A stretch of 64,000 nt of DNA, taken from NCBI GenBank assembly GCA_963787195.1, contig CAWBCI010000033.1:16518-80517 (forward strand), read 5' to 3'. The first letter of the stretch is position 1. Every line of letters starts with the position of its first letter. The notes below the pieces were generated by a model, which saw only the letters and a list, made by a program, of their open reading frames with translations, ran no database searches and was not told where the DNA came from. The translations under genes were made by a program, and so were the position numbers. This document shows positions 26,312-35,216 of the stretch, piece by piece. This DNA is from CAWBCI01 sp963787195. Lineage in GTDB: Bacteria > Bacteroidota > Bacteroidia > Bacteroidales > JAGOPY01.

Positions 26312-27376
26312 GTGTATAAGTTTTGTCAATATCTGTTCATGGTTTTAATGACTGTTCAATTTATATTCTTTACGGGATGTAAAAAAGATAAGTCAAAGGA
26401 TAATAATCAGGTCATACATGTGACAGAAGATATACTGGAAGCCCAAACCTGGAAGAGCGGAAATATCTATGTGATTGATAAGCCATCTCTTAATGTAAAG
26501 GCCGCACTGGACATACAGCCTGGAGTTATCATTAAATTTACATCTGAGGGATTGGGAATGACTTTAAGCGGGGATGGGGTACTTACAGCCCATGGTACGC
26601 AGGACCAGCATATTGTATTCACTTCAATTAAAGATGATATTCATGGAGGAGACACCAATGAAGACGGAACTAATTCAATACCTGCCAAATATAATTGGGG
26701 CACCCTTGTCACAAATAGTCAATCCGCTTCCGAATTTTATTATTGTGATTTCTTTTATGGAGGTATAAATCACAGTCCAAGCCTGTCTATCAGATCCTAT
26801 ACCGGAGGAAAGGTGATCTCCTGCACATTTGCTTACAATAGCGGATATGACCCTAAATTAGGAGCACTTGATTGTTCGGAGGCAAACGCACTGACCGAAG
26901 TCAAAAACTGTATTTTTTATTCCAACATCATTCCGCTTTCGATCAATACCAGCATGAGCCTTGATAACTCCAATGTTTTTCACAACCCGGATTTGCCCGC
27001 CACCACAAATATATTCAATGTGATCATCGTTAAAAGTATTTCCATCTCTGAGAATATCAGTTGGGAAGAAACAGAAGTAGCTTTTTTTATCGATGATGTA
27101 AATCTCTGGATAACAGGAACTCTGACTCTTGGAGATTATGTAGTACTGAAGCTTAGCCAACTCTCGCAAATAAATCTGAAACATGGGGAAAATGATATAA
27201 TCAACCATGATGGACCGGGAGTTTATTTTACATCTATAAATGATGATACGCTAAAAGGGGATTCTAACGGAGACAATTCATCGATACATCCGCATGTTGG
27301 TGATTGGAGCGGTATATACGACTCAACCACAGGTAGGTTTGTCACCTGGCCGAATATACTTTACAGTACTCCTTAG
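26312..27376 (+). CDS. Lipoprotein with predicted right-handed beta-helix
   Basis: A 354-residue exported protein with leader and lipobox FFTGC followed by KKDKSKD. The start may be GTG 26312 or ATG 26339; the longer form gives a more typical leader. The mature part shows parallel beta-helix character, with paired repeats that each hold an acidic loop: FTSIKDDIHGGDTNEDG and FTSINDDTLKGDSNGD, followed by WG/WSG turns. Such loops often bind calcium. Short lone gene; the substrate or partner is unknown. Confidence 0.65.
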   Translation: MYKFCQYLFMVLMTVQFIFFTGCKKDKSKDNNQVIHVTEDILEAQTWKSGNIYVIDKPSLNVKAALDIQPGVIIKFTSEGLGMTLSGDGVLTAHGTQDQHIVFTSIKDDIHGGDTNEDGTNSIPAKYNWGTLVTNSQSASEFYYCDFFYGGINHSPSLSIRSYTGGKVISCTFAYNSGYDPKLGALDCSEANALTEVKNCIFYSNIIPLSINTSMSLDNSNVFHNPDLPATTNIFNVIIVKSISISENISWEETEVAFFIDDVNLWITGTLTLGDYVVLKLSQLSQINLKHGENDIINHDGPGVYFTSINDDTLKGDSNGDNSSIHPHVGDWSGIYDSTTGRFVTWPNILYSTP

Positions 27377-27417
27377 CATGGCCGCTGATTAAAGGATGAT
27401 TTGCAGAATTGCACGGA

Positions 27418-28611
27418 TTATTCCGTCTCCCTGATCACATTTACAAATTCCTTCAGATCATTTGAAAGAATAGCTTCTATTTCTCCATAATTTTCTTTAG
27501 AGGTCTCAGTGAAAAGGAAGCCGAATATGAGGTATTTACGATAATCGGTTTGACGAAATTCAAGGACATTCTGAAATCCGGCAAGGAGCTTTTCATAATC
27601 AAATCCGTTTATATCATTAACATCCAAACCGGTAGAATTATTCAGGATAATTATGCTGAAAATTTTATCTTCCTTTCCTTTTAAAAGATGATCCCAATCA
27701 GGTTTTTTCTTTTCCAGGAAATATTCATATGAATTAAATCTAAAAGCCATATAAGAAAGATCTGCAGAAGTGCACCAGGCGCCATAGCGTAAAGGGTTGA
27801 TTTCAATCGGCCTCAGGATATTATTCTTATCCACCCTGACTTCAATATGCAAAGGAAAATTTTTCAGTTTCAGGACTGTACTCATGGAGCGCAGAAATTC
27901 CGTAAAAGGAATCAGCTTCTCCTTTATAATTTCAGCAGATATCATATATACCCGGTCGCTTACATCCCTTGAGGAGCCGTAGATATGATGCATGATGCAG
28001 AGAATTACCGGCTCCCCATCCTGGTCATAATAAGCATCACAGGCATATTCTTCCCCTTCAATATTTTCTTCTATGATGAAACGTGCAGTATCGAGCACAT
28101 CCAGGGGATAAATTTGCTGTATATTCAGGATATCATTTTTAACAGATTGCTTCACAGCCGGCCATTCATCCGGAGTGTTTACTTTATATACCCCCAGGCT
28201 GAAGAAACCCACTGCCGGTTTGATGATAAAGGGCATGGGGACTGAACTGATATCCAGTTTATCCAGCATATTTGCATCTATCTCCTGAAAATAAAAATCA
28301 GGAAATAATCCCTCTAAAACTTGCCTGAAAAGAACTTTATCTTTAAAGATTCTGGTTTTTTGATATAATTCAGATGAAGGAAGATGTTTGCCTATCCAGT
28401 TGATAGCATTTTCGGATGTGGTAATGAGTGAAGGTGGGGCTGTTTTCTGAAAGGCTTCAATAAGTTCGGATTCTTCAACGAAATTAATATCCGATCCGGT
28501 CAGGAGTTCTTCAGCAATTGCAGTTCTCAGAACCGGGAAGCGGAAATTAACAATTGTTTCTCTTAAAAAACCGGAAACAAAGGGTTTATCGACAAGGATG
28601 ATATTTTTCAC
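27418..28611 (-). CDS. ATP-grasp domain protein
   Basis: A 397-residue cytoplasmic ATP-grasp enzyme. The N-terminal segment (about 1-100) resembles a pre-ATP-grasp domain; FIIKPAVGFFSLGVYKV is the ATP-binding strand with Lys, FIIEENIEGEEYACDAYY the second nucleotide-binding segment, and EIRV.. / RPIEINPLRYGAW the metal-binding Asn/Glu region. Such enzymes ligate a carboxylate to an amine or thiol, but the substrates are not evident. The start is GTG (28611). It lies 40 bp after a small outer-membrane protein gene and may be co-transcribed. Confidence 0.75.
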   Translation of the reverse strand: MKNIILVDKPFVSGFLRETIVNFRFPVLRTAIAEELLTGSDINFVEESELIEAFQKTAPPSLITTSENAINWIGKHLPSSELYQKTRIFKDKVLFRQVLEGLFPDFYFQEIDANMLDKLDISSVPMPFIIKPAVGFFSLGVYKVNTPDEWPAVKQSVKNDILNIQQIYPLDVLDTARFIIEENIEGEEYACDAYYDQDGEPVILCIMHHIYGSSRDVSDRVYMISAEIIKEKLIPFTEFLRSMSTVLKLKNFPLHIEVRVDKNNILRPIEINPLRYGAWCTSADLSYMAFRFNSYEYFLEKKKPDWDHLLKGKEDKIFSIIILNNSTGLDVNDINGFDYEKLLAGFQNVLEFRQTDYRKYLIFGFLFTETSKENYGEIEAILSNDLKEFVNVIRETE

Positions 28612-28651
28612 GAAGTAAAATTATAAACTTTAAGCGGAATGAAATGAGGTC

Positions 28652-29314
28652 TTATTTGATGTAATATCCTATTGTAACGACAACATTGGGTTTAATAATC
28701 TGACCGGAAGGATAATTCTCTGTTTCTGAGTTTCCGATCTCAGCCGGATTTTCACTGTCGACTATGGTGCTTTTTTCCTTATGGGCAAGATAAATAGATG
28801 GGCCGACAAAGAATTCCAGTGAAATCATTTTGAATAATAAAAACTGCCGGCCTATTCCGAGATTTATTTCCGGCCATTGTTTTTCTACATCCACTGTGTT
28901 TTGATAAGATCCCGAAACAGCAGCTACTTTTTCAATATGGAAGGTCTTAGCGTAACTATAAGCCACCTGAATATTGGCAAACCATCCAAAGGGTGCTTTT
29001 TGGTTTTCGTTGACAAGGATCTTTTTGCTTTTCCCAAAATAGACTTTTGAACCGAGCATAATCCGGTATCCTTCACCTTTATAAAAATGTCCGAAATTCC
29101 CTTCGCCTCCCGAACTGTTCCAGTTCCTGTTCCGGAACATAAATCCGGCTTCCACGCTGAATCGATTATGCACCGGCTTTTCAAATCCCAGTGTCGGGTT
29201 AAAGGCTACGATATCCTGATAAGGATTGGTTTTTATAATGGTGTTGTGGAAAAACTGGGCATCCGCCGTGATCTGGATGAAAAATAGAGATAATATGATA
29301 AAAATCTGCTTCAT
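28652..29314 (-). CDS. Small outer-membrane beta-barrel protein
   Basis: A 220-residue exported protein with signal peptide KQIFIILSLFFIQITADAQ. The mature part shows alternating strands (FSVEAGFMFRNRNW, GYRIMLGSKVYFGK, WFANIQVAYSYAK) and ends in NVVVTIGYYIK, a typical outer-membrane barrel terminus. It resembles DUF3575-like small barrels, but this assignment is weak. First gene of the pair with the ATP-grasp gene. Confidence 0.62.
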   Translation of the reverse strand: MKQIFIILSLFFIQITADAQFFHNTIIKTNPYQDIVAFNPTLGFEKPVHNRFSVEAGFMFRNRNWNSSGGEGNFGHFYKGEGYRIMLGSKVYFGKSKKILVNENQKAPFGWFANIQVAYSYAKTFHIEKVAAVSGSYQNTVDVEKQWPEINLGIGRQFLLFKMISLEFFVGPSIYLAHKEKSTIVDSENPAEIGNSETENYPSGQIIKPNVVVTIGYYIK

Positions 29315-29362
29315 TGAATTTGGATTTTTTTTTAGATTATTTATATGTACAATTTTACTAAG

Positions 29363-30169
29363 TTACTGTAGATGAATATAAAATGAAGTCTCTTTTTTGA
29401 ATGGACTTACCTTAATAAAATTTCCATTCTTGTCACGCATAAAGAACTTACCCTTTCTGTCTGGATCGTACAAAAATTGCTCAAAATGCCTCTTATCCAT
29501 AGCGGAAATCTTGCTTATAAAAAAGTTATTATCTACGTAAAATTCATCTTTAAAATCTTCTGAAAATGAAAAGGTGAGAAAATTTCTAAATACTGAAGGT
29601 GAATTTTCCATCGTATAAAATTTTTCATAAATCCTGGTTGACTTTGTAGGTCTGTCGTTGCGAGGCACATCTGAAATAATAGAGTTCTTTCCTATATGAT
29701 ATACATCAACTGGCATTATACGAAATTTAGACTGATAAAAATTCGACCCAGGTGGAATGAAAGTGATGCGTTCAGGTTTTGTAGAAGATGAAATTCCAGT
29801 AACATCAGTTAAAATTGTTTCGCTTGAAGGCCAAATGGTTGAGCCGCTATAATAGTAACTTCCATAATACTCTTTATATTTTTTAAATTCTTCATCGACC
29901 CAATAATTGAGTTTTACAGAATTGTCAATATAGGATGATTTTTTCCAATCCACATATAATGGTAACTTGGATTTATTATATATGGCAAAAGTCATCAAAC
30001 CTTTTTCAGCCCAAAAATGGTATGTAATTCTAAGTGAATCATTTTCAAAAACAAATGATCCGTTTTTAGTTTTTGTATTTGTACTTTTGGTATCAAATAA
30101 TTCTACAAAAGATTTACTACATCCGAAAAATGCAAGTGCTATAAACGACAATAAAATTATTTTTTTCAT
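29363..30169 (-). CDS. Hypothetical lipoprotein
   Basis: A 268-residue lipoprotein (leader KKIILLSFIALAFFGC, lipobox FFGC, then SKSFVE). The mature part is rich in Tyr, Asn and Lys and has an immunoglobulin-like pattern (SLRITYHFWAEKGLMTFAIYN, trimmed here), then PPGSNFYQSKFRIM. I do not recognise the family. It stands alone, followed upstream by a long AT-rich gap. Confidence 0.6.
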   Translation of the reverse strand: MKKIILLSFIALAFFGCSKSFVELFDTKSTNTKTKNGSFVFENDSLRITYHFWAEKGLMTFAIYNKSKLPLYVDWKKSSYIDNSVKLNYWVDEEFKKYKEYYGSYYYSGSTIWPSSETILTDVTGISSSTKPERITFIPPGSNFYQSKFRIMPVDVYHIGKNSIISDVPRNDRPTKSTRIYEKFYTMENSPSVFRNFLTFSFSEDFKDEFYVDNNFFISKISAMDKRHFEQFLYDPDRKGKFFMRDKNGNFIKVSPFKKETSFYIHLQ

Positions 30170-30609
30170 CCGATAGGAATTGATAAAAGTTCTTTTGGAA
30201 TTTTGAATATTAAATTTTTATAAAAATATGTGTGCGCTAAATTTAATAATTCTTTCGATCGATTTTTTGGTAATCAAATACATTTGAACCGTTTTCTACA
30301 AATAATCAGATTAAAGTAAGAAAGAAATGAAACTTCAATTATATTGGCTGAATAGCAATTAAATAAATCTTAATGATTAAAGTGATGATTTTTATTTAAA
30401 AATTAAATTATTCAATAAAAATAGGCGGACAATTTCCTTCAATCAGCTTTATTTCAGTATAATAAATCGTAATTATACATTTTTTTTAAGTTTAATATTA
30501 TTGGAATATCAAGGTCAGCAGTCATAAGAGCATTAAATAATTCAATTTCGATTACGATTCCGATAACGAACATTCTATTTTTCAATAATTTTATCTTTTA
30601 AATCATAAT
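30170..30609. other. AT-rich intergenic gap
   Basis: A 440-bp region of very low GC between the divergently read lipoprotein and the PfkB gene. No ORF with coding character. It must hold both promoters; several TTTATCTTTTAA-like stretches just before the PfkB start could be a weak -7 region, but none matches the consensus well. Confidence 0.5.
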
Positions 30610-31539
30610 ATGCCGCGAATCTATACAATAGGAGAAGCTATACTCGATATTATATTCCGGGAAGGGGAAGTGATAGCAGCCAGGCCGGGCGGTTCCATGC
30701 TGAATACTTCCGTATCTCTTGGCAGATTGGGTATGGAAGTGTTCATGATCTCGGAAGTAAGCAAGGATGCTGTGGGATCTATGATCCTTAAATTTCTTGA
30801 GGATAACGGGGTAAATACATCCCTCATACAACAATATGGGCAAGGGAAAACTCCTGTCTCTATTGCTATGCTCGACGCTGACAATAATGCAAATTATACT
30901 TTCTTCCGGGAATTACCCGAAGAAAGGCTGACTCACGAATTTCCGGATTTGCAGAAGGGTGATATTTTACTCTTCGGTTCCTTCTATGCACTTGATCCGG
31001 CTATTTATCCGAAAATCAGACAATTTGTACATAAGGCCAGGGAAAAGGGGGCTTTCATTATTTATGACCCGAATATCCGTAAAAATCATCTGGGTGATAT
31101 CAGTCTATGGATGCCCCATTTGGAAGAAAATCTCAGCATGGCCGATCTGGTCCGTGGCTCCGATGAGGATTTTATGAACATATTCGGAATTTCAGAGCCT
31201 GCCGAAATCTTTCTGAAGATTAATTCATATGGCCCCAAAACCCTGGTGCTTACCAGCGGTAGGGAAGGGGCCACATTATTCGCTTCGGGAATGCATCTTC
31301 ATGAAGACGCAAAGGAAGTTATCGCCCTGAGCACTATAGGAGCCGGGGATAACTTCAATGCCGGCCTGATTTATGCCTTGCTGAGGACGGATATCATTCC
31401 AGGCCGGGACTTCGTGCCTTACAATAATCTTGCCCAAAGCATGCTCCTTTACGGGACCGAATTTGCAGCCAATGTATGCATGACTTATGATAATTATATT
31501 TCAGCAGATTTAGCCAAGAGGCTTTCCGGCAAATTCTGA
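30610..31539 (+). CDS. PfkB-family carbohydrate kinase (fructokinase-like)
   Basis: A 309-residue sugar kinase of the ribokinase/PfkB family. N-terminal YTIGEAILDIIF and PGGSMLNTSVSLGRLG match PfkB signature 1; STIGAGDNFNAG is signature 2 with the catalytic base Asp247. The middle carries the usual lid strands. Fructose or another free hexose is the most likely substrate, by inference. Followed 52 bp later by an M23 peptidase in the same direction. Confidence 0.82.
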   Translation: MPRIYTIGEAILDIIFREGEVIAARPGGSMLNTSVSLGRLGMEVFMISEVSKDAVGSMILKFLEDNGVNTSLIQQYGQGKTPVSIAMLDADNNANYTFFRELPEERLTHEFPDLQKGDILLFGSFYALDPAIYPKIRQFVHKAREKGAFIIYDPNIRKNHLGDISLWMPHLEENLSMADLVRGSDEDFMNIFGISEPAEIFLKINSYGPKTLVLTSGREGATLFASGMHLHEDAKEVIALSTIGAGDNFNAGLIYALLRTDIIPGRDFVPYNNLAQSMLLYGTEFAANVCMTYDNYISADLAKRLSGKF

Positions 31540-31591
31540 TATTTAATTGAACTCCCATAAACTAAACAGGAAATTGAACGTTTATTCTTAA

Positions 31592-33352
31592 ATGAATCCT
31601 CTTGCGCGCATGAAATCAATATATCGTCAACTACCTCTTTTATTGTTATTATTTCTTATCCCTGCCGGCCTCTTAGCCCAAAAGGCTTATCCCACTGACT
31701 ATTTCAGATCACCTGTGGATTTCAGGATTTTGCTTTCAGGAACTTTCGGTGAACTCAGGGCTAATCATTTTCATTCGGGAATGGATATCAAAACCCATGG
31801 TACAACCGGTGCAAAGGTCTATGCCGTTGCAGATGGCTATGTTTCGAGGATTAAAATGTCGGGTTATGGTTACGGAAAGTCGATTTATATCACTCATCCC
31901 AATGGATATGTCTCAGTCTATGGACATCTGAGCCGTTTTAATAGAACTATTGGGACATATACAAAAAAGGAACAGTATCGCCTTGAATCCTATGAAATAG
32001 ATGTGTTCCCGGAAAAAGATGCACTCCCGGTGAAGAAAGGAGATGTGATTGCCTATAGTGGTAATTCGGGCTCAACTGCCGGACCTCACCTGCATTTCGA
32101 ACTCAGGGATGCCGCGAATCAGGAACCTTTAAACCCGCTGCTTTTCGGATTCGATGTAAAGGATTTTTTTACACCTAAGCTCAGCTATCTTAAAATCTAT
32201 CCGGCCGACGAAGCTGCACGTGTAAACGGAGATACCAAAGCGATTCGTTATTCGCTGGAAGGCTGGGGAAAAACATATCGTCTGGCGGGATCGAATAAGC
32301 TTATCAAAGTGCGTGGAAATATATCATTCGGTGTGAGTACTTATGACCTGCTGAACGATTCTAAGAGTAAGAACGGGGTTTATACTATTGAATTGCTGGT
32401 GGATTCAGTCCCCGAATTTCTTTGCCGTCTGGATAAATTCTCTTTTGCTGAGTCACGTTATATTAACAGCCTCATCGATTACCCGGAGTATATAAAAAAT
32501 CATATCCGGATCGAACGAACGGAAATAGATCCCGGGAATAAATTATCCATTTATCATGATGTGAAAAATAAAGGCGTGGTTTTCTTTAACGATACCTTAA
32601 CTCATGAAGTGACCTTTATTGTTAAAGATGTGAAGGGTAATACATCAATTCTGAATTTCCCGGTCAAAGCTGATTATGCAGTACCTCTTTCGAAAGTTAC
32701 AGTGAGCACTCTCGGTGTAGAACCGGATATGTTCCTGTATAATGGCCAAAATCATTTTGAACAGGAAGATGTTATCTTTGACGCCCCGGCAGGCGCCTTT
32801 TATAATTCATTTCATTTCGAATACAGTAAATCGGCAAAACCACGAAATTGCTTGTCAGCTGTGCATCACATCCATAATGAATATACCCCCATACAGAATT
32901 ATTGCAATCTGTCAATTAAACCTGATACTATTCCTAAAGGTTTGGAATCTAAGATGATGCTTGTTATGATCGATGATAAGGGAATGCGGCAATATGCAGG
33001 TGGTGAATTGGATAAAAATGGTTTTGTGAGTGGAAGGATCAGGGAATTTGGAGACTATTCTGTTTCACTGGATACAGTGCCTCCCACCATTACCCCGGTT
33101 TCACCTCAGTATTTCAAAAATCTGAAGGGACGTTCAGAGATTAAATTTATCATCAAGGATAATCTCTCCGGAATCGGGAATTATAAAGCCAGCTTAAACG
33201 GAAAATGGCTTTTGTTTGAATATGATCCCAAAAATAATCTCCTCACCTATTTTATTGACGATCATCTGAAAGCAGGCTCTAATCCTTTTAGTCTGGAAGT
33301 CACTGATAACAAAGGAAATAAATCGGTATATAATACTAAGATGATTTTCTGA
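31592..33352 (+). CDS. M23-family metallopeptidase (LytM-like)
   Basis: Exported peptidoglycan peptidase or its regulator, 586 residues. Signal peptide LPLLLLLFLIPAGLLAQ. The catalytic LytM domain is at the front: NHFHSGMDIKT (His61, Asp65), GYGYGKSIYI, and GPHLHFELRD (His166, His168), so all zinc ligands are present. The remaining 400 residues are beta-rich Ig-like domains (SGIGNYKASLNGKWLLFEYD near the end), perhaps for wall binding. Acts in the periplasm on cross-links. Start at ATG 31592; a second ATG lies six codons on. Confidence 0.84.
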   Translation: MNPLARMKSIYRQLPLLLLLFLIPAGLLAQKAYPTDYFRSPVDFRILLSGTFGELRANHFHSGMDIKTHGTTGAKVYAVADGYVSRIKMSGYGYGKSIYITHPNGYVSVYGHLSRFNRTIGTYTKKEQYRLESYEIDVFPEKDALPVKKGDVIAYSGNSGSTAGPHLHFELRDAANQEPLNPLLFGFDVKDFFTPKLSYLKIYPADEAARVNGDTKAIRYSLEGWGKTYRLAGSNKLIKVRGNISFGVSTYDLLNDSKSKNGVYTIELLVDSVPEFLCRLDKFSFAESRYINSLIDYPEYIKNHIRIERTEIDPGNKLSIYHDVKNKGVVFFNDTLTHEVTFIVKDVKGNTSILNFPVKADYAVPLSKVTVSTLGVEPDMFLYNGQNHFEQEDVIFDAPAGAFYNSFHFEYSKSAKPRNCLSAVHHIHNEYTPIQNYCNLSIKPDTIPKGLESKMMLVMIDDKGMRQYAGGELDKNGFVSGRIREFGDYSVSLDTVPPTITPVSPQYFKNLKGRSEIKFIIKDNLSGIGNYKASLNGKWLLFEYDPKNNLLTYFIDDHLKAGSNPFSLEVTDNKGNKSVYNTKMIF

Positions 33353-33447
33353 TATAATCGACAGGCTGAATTTATGGCCAAATTTTTCTTATTTTCGCTA
33401 AATAATCTGACGGGATAAATCCTGCCTGTCATTCCATATTAAGCATC

Positions 33448-34305
33448 ATGACAAATCTTCCCAGAGATATACAACTTGCAAAACTGACAGAAAGAGCCAA
33501 AGAACTCAGGTGTATTTATGATGTGAATGAACTGTTGAAGCAGGAAAAACTTTCACTGGAAAGCCTTTTCAGTGAATTGATCCGCATCATCCCGCATGCA
33601 TGGCAATTTACAACAGTATGTGAAGTCAGGATTAATTTTGAAGAACAGTTTTATATTTCGGAGGATTATAAAGAAAGTGCCTGGATGCAAACAGCCGACA
33701 TAGTGGTTGATAACCATGTTGCAGGGGAAATCAGGATATCTTACCTTCAGAACATTCCGGGAATTGAGCATCCTTTTCTTCCGGAAGAACAAAAATTGTT
33801 GAATACAATTGCCGAAAGACTGGGCCAATATTTTTTTCACAGGGACCTGAAAAACTCCCTGGAATATCTCCGGAAAGAGGGTGGAGCGAAAGAAGATGAA
33901 AAGAAGCAGGTGCTTTTGCCACTTGAAACGGATGAACACTGGAAATGGCGTTATCATATGTGCGAGGAGATCGCCCGTCACCTTGATCTGGAACGCTTTG
34001 GACTGGAAGGTATATACGTCATCGGGAGTACAAAAAATGCCAATGCCGGCCCCGGTAGCGACATCGACCTGCTGGCCCATTTCAGGGGAACTCCCGAACA
34101 GCTTATCGGACTTAAAGCATGGATGGAAGGCTGGGGCCTCGGAATAGCCGAAATCAATTACATGAAAACCGGCTATATTATTAAAGGAAGCCTGATAGAT
34201 TTCCATATAGTCACTGATGAAGATATTGCCAATAAAGATAGTTACGCCATGATGATCGGTTCCCTTTACAATTCGGCCAGGCCTTTGAAAGTCAGAGCAA
34301 AATGA
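33448..34305 (+). CDS. Sensor-like domain plus nucleotidyltransferase protein
   Basis: A 285-residue cytoplasmic protein of two parts. About 1-140 resembles a GAF-like domain (RIIPHAWQFTTVCEVRINF, PEEQKLLNTIAERLGQYF), and about 155-285 is a Pol-beta-type nucleotidyltransferase with GSTKNANAGPGSDIDLL, where the two Asp residues bind metal, plus a third acidic residue at LIDFHIV. It may add a nucleotide to a protein or small molecule in response to a ligand; neither is known. Its stop overlaps the start of the next gene by 4 bp (ATGA), so the two are translationally coupled. Confidence 0.7.
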   Translation: MTNLPRDIQLAKLTERAKELRCIYDVNELLKQEKLSLESLFSELIRIIPHAWQFTTVCEVRINFEEQFYISEDYKESAWMQTADIVVDNHVAGEIRISYLQNIPGIEHPFLPEEQKLLNTIAERLGQYFFHRDLKNSLEYLRKEGGAKEDEKKQVLLPLETDEHWKWRYHMCEEIARHLDLERFGLEGIYVIGSTKNANAGPGSDIDLLAHFRGTPEQLIGLKAWMEGWGLGIAEINYMKTGYIIKGSLIDFHIVTDEDIANKDSYAMMIGSLYNSARPLKVRAK

Positions 34306-35153
34306 AAAGAACCCGTTGTTTTTTTGTGACTGATATTCATGGCAAAAACGAACGCTATGAGAAACTTTTCAGTTACATCCTGAATAATCCCCCGGATATT
34401 GTCTTTTTTGGCGGCGATCTCTTGCCACATAGTCTCAGGAAAACAGATCCTGAGAATTATGTGGAAGATTACCTGGTAAATCATTTCCTGCAACTTAAGA
34501 AAAAACTGGGAGAACGTTATCCTCAGATATTTCTCATACTGGGAAATGACGATCCCCGGGGCGATGAGATCACTTTTATCGAGATGGAAGGGCTGGGCAT
34601 TTGGAAATACATGCATCAAAGGAAACTGGAATACGGAGGATATAATTTTTATGGTTATGCCTATGTCCCGCCAACTCCCTTCCGTTATAAAGACTGGGAA
34701 AGGTATGACGTGTCCCGCTACGTGGATCCCGGCTGCATCTCCCCGGAAGAAGGTATCCGTACCATTGATACGGGCGAGGATATCACTTATGCGACTATGC
34801 AGAAGGACCTGAAAGTACTTGCGGGGGACGATCCTATGGAAAAGGCTGTATTTCTTTTCCATTCCCCACCCTATAAAACATTTCTGGACCGGGCTGCCCT
34901 TGACGGTGTGATAGTGGAACATGTGCCAATGGATGTGAACGTCGGGAGTATAGCTATCATGCGCTTTATTGAAGAAAAACAACCCTTGCTGACCATGCAC
35001 GGGCATATCCATGAATCTTCCCGGCTTACCGGACAATGGAGGCAATCATTTAACAGGACACAGGCCTTCAATGCCGCCTGGGACGGGCCTGAACTTGCAC
35101 TCATCGACTTTTGCCTTGAAGATCTGCCGCATGCTGTTCGTATCTTGTTGTAA
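34302..35153 (+). CDS. Calcineurin-like metallophosphoesterase
   Basis: A 283-residue phosphoesterase with the family's metal motifs in order: FVTDIHGKNERY (DxH), VFFGGDLLPH (GDxx), ILGNDDPRG (GNxx), FLFHSPPYKTFLDRA and TMHGHIHESSR (GHxH). It is cytoplasmic, without a signal sequence. Overlap with the nucleotidyltransferase gene suggests that it may reverse or process that enzyme's product, an inference from coupling alone. Similar proteins handle nucleotide or phosphodiester substrates. Confidence 0.78.
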   Translation: MKRTRCFFVTDIHGKNERYEKLFSYILNNPPDIVFFGGDLLPHSLRKTDPENYVEDYLVNHFLQLKKKLGERYPQIFLILGNDDPRGDEITFIEMEGLGIWKYMHQRKLEYGGYNFYGYAYVPPTPFRYKDWERYDVSRYVDPGCISPEEGIRTIDTGEDITYATMQKDLKVLAGDDPMEKAVFLFHSPPYKTFLDRAALDGVIVEHVPMDVNVGSIAIMRFIEEKQPLLTMHGHIHESSRLTGQWRQSFNRTQAFNAAWDGPELALIDFCLEDLPHAVRILL

Positions 35154-35203
35154 AACATTTGAATTCCCCATATTATATAACTTTCAGTCCTTGTAAAATT
35201 TTC

Positions 35204-35211
35204 TAATTTTG
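35204..35211 (+). promoter_or_regulatory. Candidate -7 box before guaA
   Basis: TAATTTTG matches the Bacteroidota TAnnTTTG consensus and lies 6 bp before the guaA ATG, so a transcript from here would be nearly leaderless. No convincing -33 element is seen at the right spacing. Confidence 0.35.
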
Positions 35212-35216
35212 CGCCT

